A stretch of 64,000 nt of DNA. It comes from Oleidesulfovibrio alaskensis DSM 16109. Lineage in GTDB: Bacteria; Desulfobacterota; Desulfovibrionia; Desulfovibrionales; Desulfovibrionaceae. A program made the translations under genes and the position numbers. The notes below the pieces were generated by a model that worked only from the letters and a program-made list of their open reading frames with translations, searched no databases and was not told the DNA's origin. The DNA lies in the NCBI RefSeq assembly GCF_000482745.1, contig NZ_AXWQ01000005.1, positions 124,001 through 188,000 of the forward strand, in the 5' to 3' direction. Positions 19,801 through 26,044 of the stretch are shown here, piece by piece; positions within the stretch are counted from its first letter, which is position 1; every line of letters begins with the position of its first letter.

Positions 19801-22800
19801 ATCTGCTCATCGTGGACGTTTTCAGCGGCATGCTGCTGATACGCGAGCTGCAGCACCTGTACGACGCTCCTGACACTGCCCTGCCTCCGCTCGAGCTTTC
19901 ATTCCGCGACTATGTCATGGCGGAAATGGCATACAGAAAAAGCACCCGGTGGCAGCAGGCGCAGGATTACTGGATGCAGCGGCTGGACACTCTGCCGCCG
20001 GCACCGGACCTGCCGCTTGCCCGACAGATCAGCGATATAGAGCGCCCCCGCTTTTTCCGCAGACAGTACAGACTCGGCAAAGAACGCTGGAGCGCCATCA
20101 AGGGAGCTGCAGCCGCTAAAGGGATCACGCCTTCAAGTGTGCTGCTGGCAGGCTATGCCGAGGTGCTGGCGCAATGGAGTGCCTCCGCCCGCTTCACGCT
20201 GAACGTCACCCTCTTCAACCGCAAGCAGTTCCACAAACAGATCAATGAAATCATCGGAGACTTCACCTCCACCACTCTTTTGGAAATAGACATCACCCGG
20301 CAGTCCGGCTTTGCGGAACGGGCTGAAAGCCTGCAAAAACAGCTGTGGAAGGACCTTGAACACAGGGATTTCAGCGGAGTGCGCCTGCTGCGCGAGCTTG
20401 CACGCAAAGGCAGCCTGCGGCTGGGGGCTGCCATGCCCGTGGTATTTACTGCAAACATAACCAGCCAGAGCACACAGGAAAAAGCCGTGCTCGACACCCT
20501 GCATTTCCAGAGCACCCAGACCCCGCAGGTGTGGCTGGACAATCAGGTATATGAGGAAGAAGGCAACCTGCTTGTTTACTGGGATGTTGTTGATGACCTG
20601 TTTCCGGACGGCATGGTGGACGACATGTTCACAGCATATTGCTCCATTATCGATACTCTTGCCTCGGAATCCTGCAAGAGCGCGTGGGATGCGCCTGTAC
20701 CGCAGCTGACACCCGGGGCGCAGCTTGCCGTGCGCAACAGGCGGAACTATCCCGTTCACCCCTGCTGCCACGACCTGCTGCACACCGCCCTTGAAGTACA
20801 GGCGGCAGCTGCCCCCCGTAAAACAGCCATCATCTGCCAGAACAGACACATCAGCTATGCACAGCTATGGCGTCAGGCCGCAGCGCTCCGCAATCAGCTT
20901 GCGGATGCAGGTATACGTTCCGGCACTCCGGTGCCTGTCCTGCTGCCCAAAAGCTGGCAACAGATCGCGGCCGTACTGGGCATACTGCAGGCAGGCGGCG
21001 CATACGTCCCGCTGGATGTCGAATACCCCGACGGCAGAATACGACACCTGATCAGCGAGCTGAAAACCGGCGTCGTTGTCACTGATGCAGCAAACAGCGC
21101 CCGGATCGAAAAAAGCGCCGGCCGGACCATTCTGGTCATGGAGCACCTTGAACCTGTGGCAGACCAGCCTGAGGTGTCAGCTTCACGCAGCACTCCGGAT
21201 GATCTTGCCTACATAATTTACACATCAGGCTCCACGGGTACTCCCAAAGGGGTGATGACAAGCCACAAAGGCGCCGTCAACACCGTTCGGGATATAAACA
21301 GGCGCCTCGCGGTGACGGCTAAAGACAATGTTGCGGGACTAGCCAATCTGAACTTTGACCTTTCGGTCTATGACATTTTCGGTGTTCTGGGATGCGGAGG
21401 CAGCCTTGTACTGCCGGACATCCGGGACATGAAAAATCCCGCTTCATGGATCGATATGATTGAACAGGAACGCATCACCCTGTGGAACTCTGTGCCCACA
21501 TTAATGCAGATGCTGCTGGAATACCTGCCAAACGGCCTTGAAGGACGCCTGCAGACGCTGCGCTGCATCATGCTGAGCGGAGACTGGATTCCGATACAGC
21601 TTGCAAAAGAAATCAAATCACGCCTTCCCCTCGCTGCGCTGTTCAGTCTCGGCGGCGCTACCGAAGCCTCCATCTGGTCTGTGATACATGCAGTCGAACA
21701 GATCCCCCCGCACTGGAACAGCGTTCCGTACGGGCGTGCAATGGATAACCAGACGGTTCAGGTTCTTGATCATCTGCTGCGCGAACGTCCGGACAATGTC
21801 ACCGGCGGCATATATCTGGGCGGAACAGGACTGGCAGAGGGCTACTGGAACGCACCGGAAAAAACAGAGCGCAGTTTTATAACCCACCCCGCTGACGGCA
21901 GACGCCTTTACCGGACAGGCGATCTGGGCCGTTACCTGCCCGACGGCAGCATTGAAATTCTGGGACGCGAGGATTTTCAGTTAAAAATATCAGGCTACCG
22001 CATTGAACCGGGAGAAATTGAAGCGCAGCTCAACAGTCATCCTGCTGTTTCGCAGAGTATCGTTTCCGCAATTACTGACAATTCCGGAAAAAAAGTCTTG
22101 TGTGCGCACTGGGCAGGTAAAAAAGACACCTCGCCCGAAGAGCTGGCACTTTTTATCTCGGAAACACTTCCACACTATATGGTGCCCAAAATATTTGTGC
22201 ATGTGACTGCTTTTCCTCTGAACGCCAACGGAAAAGTAGACCGCAGTGCACTGCACGTGCCGCAAGAACACTATGCAGTACCGGAGCGGACTGCCACCTT
22301 CTCTGCCGCGGAGCAGCTGGTGGCGCAAGCCATGACAGAAGTGCTTGCCGTACAGCCTGCCGGTCCGGAAGCTGACTTCTTTGACATGGGCGGAGACTCG
22401 CTGCTGGCCATCAGGCTTATCAACAGTCTGAAAAAGAAAACCGGCATATCTGTCTCTGTTCCGGAATTTTTTCAGGATTCAACCATAAAGGCCGTGGCAG
22501 AAAAAATCGCCGCACATGGCAATACCGGCACAGGCAGCAGAGCGGAAACATGCCTGACAGCACCGGCAGGACAACAGAACGGCCCTTCCGTATATCTGGT
22601 GCATGAAGGGTCAGGCACGCATATGCGGTTGCGTGAACTGCATATGCAGCTGAGCAGGCGTTGCAAAGTAACCGGCATTATCCTGCCGCAGCACCTTCCG
22701 GCAGGGGTCAGCGCCCGCAAGCCTGATACACTTGCAAACTACTATGCTGACGCCATTGCCGCATCAGGCGAAAAAGGCCCCTGCCTGGTTGCAGGATACT

Positions 22801-23447
22801 GCATCGGCGGATTTCTCGCTCCCCTCATATCCCGCCGCCTGCAATACCATGGCATTGCAACTTTCCAGCCGGTGGTCATTGATCCGCTGCCCGCCAAACC
22901 GCTGCTGACCAGAGACCCTGTTGCCCTGCTCTACTGGGCGGCATCCTACTTCAAAATTCCGCCGGAAACACTCGGACTGAATTTTATCACGCTGGATGTT
23001 CTGGAACAGATACAAAACAATACACTGGAAAAGAACCACCCCGCCGGCAGTGTATATCATTCCCTGGCAGGTCTTTCGCAACAGGAAGCCGCAGCAAAAC
23101 TGTTCAGCAGTCTCAATGGCAATGCAGACAGTTTTGACAACGCCACAATGGAACAGTTTTCACTGTGGGTGAACAACATCATGAATCTGCAGATGGGGAC
23201 CGCAGATATCCGGTATGTTCCGCCGTTAAAAGGCATCACGGTAATCGAGGCGCAACTGCCCGAAAGTTATTCGGGAGCGGAGTTTGAAAACATCAGAGAC
23301 TTCTGGACCAAATGGAGTGAAGGACCGGATTCCGTCACTGTCATTCCGCGCAGCGAAGACCATTTAGACATCATCGGACAATCAGGAAGTGCATTCATCG
23401 CCGACACAATAAAAAGCATTATGGAGCAACAGTTGTATGCAGGCTGA
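13863..23447 (+). CDS. PKS/NRPS hybrid megasynthase 2: KS-AT-MT-KR-ACP-Cy-A(Cys)-PCP-TE
   Basis: A 3194-residue protein whose PKS half is arranged like HMWP1/Irp1 (KS-AT-MT-KR-ACP). KS has QSACSTS (Cys181), HGTGT and NIGHLDAAAG. AT has GHSVGE (Ser626) and HAFHS at 726-730, so malonyl-CoA is expected. The methyltransferase domain (about 990-1220) has an altered SAM motif I, EAGALTGG (1070-1077). KR has TGGLGGLG (1474-1481) with Ser1601, Tyr1614 and Asn1618. ACP is at Ser1776. Cy3 has D1980/D1985/S1988. The A domain (core at 2454) reads by eye as D-L-Y-N-M-S-L-I-W, the cysteine code known from HMWP2. PCP is at Ser2846. The terminal thioesterase has Cys2980 in GYCIGG instead of Ser, with Asp3007 and His3167. 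A Shine-Dalgarno AAAGGA precedes the ATG. It should add one (possibly C-methylated) beta-hydroxy ketide and one cyclised cysteine and then release the chain. Confidence 0.95.
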   Translation: MSSEYIAERIAVIGMSCRFPGASSPDAFWHNILLGTESRSEFTGSDLLDAGITEKSLKDKNYISSGCIIDDSDVETFDPAYFAISHTEAEVMDPQQRLFLKCAVEAMENAGYHGRDGLRTGVYAGSRTSTYIHGFCGNPYLQSGTGEGFQILVGNDKDYLANRVAYKLNLKGPAVVVQSACSTSLLAIHLACEALRSGECDMALAGGVALMIPQRMGFEHQEGMILSPQGHCRPFCADADGTVFGNGAGIVVLKRLEDALRDSDHIEAVIAGSAANNDGAAKAGYTVPSHEGQTRVIEDALAYSGVEAASIGLIEAHGTGTPLGDPIEIAALSSVYADRTTRKEFCAVSSIKANIGHLDAAAGVASFIKAVLCVKHARIPPAANFTTLNPRIKLDGSPFYIPRRAAQWNRTATPRRAGISSFGIGGTNVHMYIEEPPLQPAMPDTGSNPVLLTVSGNDAAALQRNLIRWADYVVQEHTTQDWRLADACYTAATGRKHCRYRYAVTACTAQEMHTHLRNAAQSSMFRQTGGGLKTAFAFTGQGTQYTGMGQKAYSTYPVFKEALDTCADILADTLDYPLPEILFNPACKDLLCQTRYAQPALFALEYALATLLRSWGITPAAVIGHSVGEYVAAVVGGIFSLQDGLAIIAKRGELLQNLAGGTGMTAVRLQEDQLEKLIKKMGLPLDIAAVNADSGTVVAGTSEALALLHAELGRQNTAHTPLKVSHAFHSRHTEPAMDPFATFLQGFSISPPAMDFISNLTGKKENSAVQSPEYWASHIRNTVRFKDGVRCLQECGITTVIEIGPAEVLSTLAQFNADATEETPRNRQMPLWIPSLRRGIDDEQSLLDMLGRIYQQGHNPDWHAVFAHRPHRRIPAPVYSFSTERFWRGKTHARIRHTLLRGLSSSQKPDSSIRDIDIRRWSAASEELAALYCRKALHELDQQAHPPASGYSELITSLRKHLSEKHADMLPAGDITIGHLEQKERQLAEEFPQAHVLLAFLKQRGRTLKDVLSGRCRPEQAVLEMGDTAEFMQQLHATPFFRFYNEQLQNAVSTIIADTSHGSKAIRILEAGALTGGASAYLARTLKENIAFSIAEASAHAGALAKRNMPQQTRVLVADIFSSPCPQQHGLYDIIIAANQLHGTPDAELALRNAASYLLQGGILLFRETYRPTLVTLMAFGPLLPVRKDTVLRPRSAYLSDGQWIELCTRCGFSHAVKLFAGHEENSILGEITLAAQRAENNPGGTWAFENDLSGSAARTDSITEKNSGQPYGVYTAEWIHAGKTDSAGSTAGVTWSVYPHPSASPFAESIIAQLRAAGAPFSIRFDEADTPLPPDNILFIPAERTSADSSEADTAGHETGRFIALLQRHSKTARRILLLCPAGTDAMPTPTGAALQALAETAAAEHPGIEISVRHCSAATCARQLQAVLTENMREPVVITETGELRVRRIRRTQLPHGQPGIQIGTAATCLITGGLGGLGLQLAGWLIQRGARSVVLTGRNAPSPEADEKIRAWVRQGVHISTAAADITTEAGWSRIETVLREHPEVTYVFHAAGIASQKPVNTLEQHELQATLAAKTSGTERVLAFCSRHNAHAVLFSSIATMWTTSGFGAYAAANAFMDALAMRQKVTVLNWGGFSDAGMIAGSKTLLDGQRSMGLFPLVCARAFDTLDLVLANDIHHAAVIDADWKKFFASLQTVPAVFTELHPCGAESSPAEKTQHNSGIQERGYDITTMSHAQRITAISGWLHNNISATLRIAPEKLTSDTDLLTVGLDSLLFLSLSQQLEKELGLKLSPGRIFEMPTIAELAEFLAGVEDNAEGQKNTRAETQTTGSTCAITPQPHLRHEPFPLTDIQHAYWIGRTGAFELGGIACQSYAEFNAADLDPVRYEEAWNRLIARHDMLRAVFMPDGTQKILAEVPRLTIPVKELADLPAAEQQKQLLAMRESLSSITLDPESWPLFHVEISHTGQGRYRIHMILDLLIVDVFSGMLLIRELQHLYDAPDTALPPLELSFRDYVMAEMAYRKSTRWQQAQDYWMQRLDTLPPAPDLPLARQISDIERPRFFRRQYRLGKERWSAIKGAAAAKGITPSSVLLAGYAEVLAQWSASARFTLNVTLFNRKQFHKQINEIIGDFTSTTLLEIDITRQSGFAERAESLQKQLWKDLEHRDFSGVRLLRELARKGSLRLGAAMPVVFTANITSQSTQEKAVLDTLHFQSTQTPQVWLDNQVYEEEGNLLVYWDVVDDLFPDGMVDDMFTAYCSIIDTLASESCKSAWDAPVPQLTPGAQLAVRNRRNYPVHPCCHDLLHTALEVQAAAAPRKTAIICQNRHISYAQLWRQAAALRNQLADAGIRSGTPVPVLLPKSWQQIAAVLGILQAGGAYVPLDVEYPDGRIRHLISELKTGVVVTDAANSARIEKSAGRTILVMEHLEPVADQPEVSASRSTPDDLAYIIYTSGSTGTPKGVMTSHKGAVNTVRDINRRLAVTAKDNVAGLANLNFDLSVYDIFGVLGCGGSLVLPDIRDMKNPASWIDMIEQERITLWNSVPTLMQMLLEYLPNGLEGRLQTLRCIMLSGDWIPIQLAKEIKSRLPLAALFSLGGATEASIWSVIHAVEQIPPHWNSVPYGRAMDNQTVQVLDHLLRERPDNVTGGIYLGGTGLAEGYWNAPEKTERSFITHPADGRRLYRTGDLGRYLPDGSIEILGREDFQLKISGYRIEPGEIEAQLNSHPAVSQSIVSAITDNSGKKVLCAHWAGKKDTSPEELALFISETLPHYMVPKIFVHVTAFPLNANGKVDRSALHVPQEHYAVPERTATFSAAEQLVAQAMTEVLAVQPAGPEADFFDMGGDSLLAIRLINSLKKKTGISVSVPEFFQDSTIKAVAEKIAAHGNTGTGSRAETCLTAPAGQQNGPSVYLVHEGSGTHMRLRELHMQLSRRCKVTGIILPQHLPAGVSARKPDTLANYYADAIAASGEKGPCLVAGYCIGGFLAPLISRRLQYHGIATFQPVVIDPLPAKPLLTRDPVALLYWAASYFKIPPETLGLNFITLDVLEQIQNNTLEKNHPAGSVYHSLAGLSQQEAAAKLFSSLNGNADSFDNATMEQFSLWVNNIMNLQMGTADIRYVPPLKGITVIEAQLPESYSGAEFENIRDFWTKWSEGPDSVTVIPRSEDHLDIIGQSGSAFIADTIKSIMEQQLYAG

Positions 23448-24240
23448 TAAAAACAGCGTTTCCAGATGGCTTCCGGACCTTAAGGCAGAAGACGAAAACA
23501 AAGCCGGTGTGAGACTTTTTTGTTTTCCGTATGCCGGCGGAGGAGCTTCTGTCTTCAGGCACTGGCAAGTCGGATTGCCGTCACAGATACAGGTTTGCCG
23601 CGTTCAGCTGCCGGGCAGAGAGCGTCGCATGCAGGAGCCGCCGCACACAAACCTTGTACAGCTTGTCAGAGAGATGCTTGATGCTCTGCTGCCCTGCTTC
23701 GAAGAAAAACCGTTTGCTTTTTACGGCCACAGCATGGGCACCCGCATTGTTTTTGAAACAGCACTCCAGATCCGCAATCGTACGGGACTGACGCCGGTGC
23801 ACATGTTCATGGCTGCCTGCGATGCCGTGGGCTTTCCGGAGCGGCCACCGGCGCACACACTTCCTGATGATCATTTTGTCGATGTAATCAGACAACTGAA
23901 AGGAACACCTGAAGAAGTGCTGGCAAATGAAGAACTGATGAATATATTCCTGCCTCTTTTACGGGCTGATTACCGCCTTAAGGAAACGTATAAGCCCGGG
24001 GAAACAGAGCCTTTTGCATGTCCCATAACAGCATTTTCGGGAGCGGACGACGCGGAAACATGTGCCGCCGGCATGCTTGCATGGAGCAGACATGGAAATG
24101 ACCTGCACCTGAAGACATTCAACGGTGGTCACTTTTTTCTGCACACACATGCCGACGCCCTGTTGAGCGAAATTGGAAACAGGCTGACGCAACACGCCCC
24201 TGCAACCAGCCGGAGCACGACAATCCATGCACACCTGTAG
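23437..24240 (+). CDS. Type II thioesterase (YbtT/GrsT-like)
   Basis: A 267-residue alpha/beta hydrolase of the editing thioesterase family, which removes wrong or stalled acyl groups from carrier domains. Visible are the N-terminal FCFPYAGGGASVFRHW strand and loop, the nucleophile GHSMG (Ser99), an acid around Asp204 and the catalytic His232 in GGHFFL. It uses a normal Ser, unlike the TE domain of the preceding megasynthase. The start overlaps the upstream stop by 11 nt, indicating translational coupling in the operon. Length and motifs are normal. It corresponds to YbtT of the yersiniabactin system. Confidence 0.95.
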   Translation: MQADKNSVSRWLPDLKAEDENKAGVRLFCFPYAGGGASVFRHWQVGLPSQIQVCRVQLPGRERRMQEPPHTNLVQLVREMLDALLPCFEEKPFAFYGHSMGTRIVFETALQIRNRTGLTPVHMFMAACDAVGFPERPPAHTLPDDHFVDVIRQLKGTPEEVLANEELMNIFLPLLRADYRLKETYKPGETEPFACPITAFSGADDAETCAAGMLAWSRHGNDLHLKTFNGGHFFLHTHADALLSEIGNRLTQHAPATSRSTTIHAHL

Positions 24241-24970
24241 CGGTCACAGCATGCAATGCAGGTGCAATACGGTGGCTGTGGCGCGGTCTTTATCGCCGGA
24301 TATACAGGTATTCTTCAGCGATGCACGGCATAGCCGGTGGCCGGAAGACTCTTATTACAAGACACTTTCCGAGCATGAAAAAAACAGAATGGCCGCGCTG
24401 GCCACCACACAGCTCAAGGAACAATACCTTTTTGCGCATGGCGTCAAACGTCTGATTCTGGGCCGGAAAACACACTGCGCCCCCGAACGGCTTGGCTTCG
24501 GCTTTTCACGCTTCGGCAAGCCGTTTTTGGCACATCCTGCAACCTCTCTGCAATTCAACATGTCCCATTCCGGCCCCTTTTGCATGCTGGGCATCAGTGC
24601 AGAATCACAGATAGGAGTTGATATTGAAATTCACAGTCACTCAATTTCATATCACACAATAATAGAGAACTACTTTTCTCCAACAGAGATAGCCATATGG
24701 AAAAAGACAAATCCAGCAAACAGTAAAAAAGCATTTTACAGATTATGGACACTCAAGGAAGCGGTTTTCAAATGCATAGGCTCGGGCCTGCTCATTCCGC
24801 TTAACGGCATAACCATCACTCTTACAGGCGGGCATTCTGCCATTGCCCACGCAGACAACGGGCTGCCATTGCCGTTTACACTGCTTCACGGACATATACA
24901 CAATACTGCTTCATGGGCTGTCGCAGTACGTAACACGTCAAAGGAGCCACATAATGTTCCAATACACTGA
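24227..24970 (+). CDS. 4'-phosphopantetheinyl transferase, Sfp type
   Basis: A 247-residue enzyme that moves the phosphopantetheine arm from CoA to the carrier domains of the two synthetases. Family motifs are FNMSHSG (110-116), GVDIE with metal ligands Asp132 and Glu134, and FYRLWTLKEAVFKCIGSG with Glu178. It overlaps the thioesterase gene by 14 nt. An alternative ATG nine codons in (24251) is possible, because the first residues are not conserved in the family. It equals YbtD/EntD in function. The second half of the gene is visibly richer in A and T than the synthetase genes. Confidence 0.95.
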   Translation: MHTCSGHSMQCRCNTVAVARSLSPDIQVFFSDARHSRWPEDSYYKTLSEHEKNRMAALATTQLKEQYLFAHGVKRLILGRKTHCAPERLGFGFSRFGKPFLAHPATSLQFNMSHSGPFCMLGISAESQIGVDIEIHSHSISYHTIIENYFSPTEIAIWKKTNPANSKKAFYRLWTLKEAVFKCIGSGLLIPLNGITITLTGGHSAIAHADNGLPLPFTLLHGHIHNTASWAVAVRNTSKEPHNVPIH

Positions 24971-26042
24971 AAAAAGATGCAGCAAGTGCCTTCTTCAGGA
25001 AGATACTGCGCGTAATTTTTTAATTAACGATGATGGTCTGTGCAGTTTTTGTGCAAATATGACCGAAGAAGAAAAGGACTATGCAAGACTTGAAGATGTG
25101 TTCAGAAATAAAATTGAACAAATAAAAGCACAAAAAAGCAAATACGATGCCATCATTATGATGAGCGGAGGAAAAGACAGTGCTTACCTTGCATGGCTTT
25201 TAAAAGAAAAATACGGCCTGACGATGCTTGCCCTGACTATAGACAACAATTTTGAATATGAAGAGACGTTTGAAAGAGCATCTGAGCTTTGCAAGACACT
25301 CGACATTGCCCATATGCAGTTCCGTATTCCACCCAGCCTTACCAGAACATTCTACCGGTTCATCATGAGTGAACAACCGCTGAAGGAAAAAGACTTCGGG
25401 CAGTTATGCCTGTATTGCGGCAAGTACCTTCTGGATCATGGCATTGTCATGGCAGAGCAATTCGGTATTCCGGCAGTTATTGTCGGCTATAACCCCGATC
25501 AGCTTTTCGGAATGGGCAGATCCATTGAAGTTGAAACCCAGACGTTCCGCATCCGGCAACAGCAGGCGATAGCCAGAAAAATAGAATTCCAGTTTAAAAA
25601 AGCCGAAGCCCATGCAGCGCAAAACAAGCTGCATGAACTGATACCTGTTTTCAAACTGGAGCACCCCCGATGCCAGCTGATCTATCCTTTTCTTTATCTG
25701 GAATACGAGCCGCTGAAGATGATGGACACAGTCAGGCGAGAGCTGGGCTGGCGCCCCATAGAGAGCTTTTCAAAAGGCACATACATCGCGTCGGGATGCA
25801 AGCTGCTTAAGCTGATGGCTGCTCTTGCAAAAATCAACAACGTCTCAAGTTATATGGACCTTGAATTTTCGAACCAGGTGCGCACTGGCGCCCTGACAAA
25901 AGAAGCACTGGAAAAATACTATGCCTCGCTTGAAGAGGATGAATCATTTTACACCGAACTGCTTTCACAGCTCGGAATCGCAGAACCGCTGCAGAGCCTT
26001 GCGGCAATTTCGCCTGCCGGTGCAGCAGGTAACAAGGGGTAA
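24954..26042 (+). CDS. PP-loop (alpha-ANH) ATPase related to WbpG/PseA-type amidotransferases
   Basis: A 362-residue member of the adenine nucleotide alpha-hydrolase superfamily, which adenylates a carbonyl or amide oxygen before attack by ammonia or sulfide. The PP-loop is SGGKDS at 71-76. It is preceded by two CxxC pairs (C9/C12, C30/C33), as in WbpG-like 'N-acetyl sugar amidotransferases', and another CxxC lies at C152/C155. No glutaminase (HisH) or HisF-like partner is present, although WbpG enzymes normally need them. Related PP-loop enzymes install thioamides, for example in closthioamide and 6-thioguanine. Its place inside the operon, overlapping the PPTase gene by 17 nt, suggests tailoring of the metallophore or starter activation. 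The ATG at 24954 has AAAGGAG seven bases upstream. An in-frame ATG at 24843 is rejected. The gene is AT-rich compared with its neighbours. Confidence 0.9.
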   Translation: MFQYTEKRCSKCLLQEDTARNFLINDDGLCSFCANMTEEEKDYARLEDVFRNKIEQIKAQKSKYDAIIMMSGGKDSAYLAWLLKEKYGLTMLALTIDNNFEYEETFERASELCKTLDIAHMQFRIPPSLTRTFYRFIMSEQPLKEKDFGQLCLYCGKYLLDHGIVMAEQFGIPAVIVGYNPDQLFGMGRSIEVETQTFRIRQQQAIARKIEFQFKKAEAHAAQNKLHELIPVFKLEHPRCQLIYPFLYLEYEPLKMMDTVRRELGWRPIESFSKGTYIASGCKLLKLMAALAKINNVSSYMDLEFSNQVRTGALTKEALEKYYASLEEDESFYTELLSQLGIAEPLQSLAAISPAGAAGNKG

Positions 26043-26044
26043 TC

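Noticed and set aside
24843..24953. N-terminal extension of the PP-loop ATPase
   Set aside because: It would overlap the PPTase gene by more than 100 bases. The ATG at 24954 has a strong Shine-Dalgarno and precedes the conserved CxxC.
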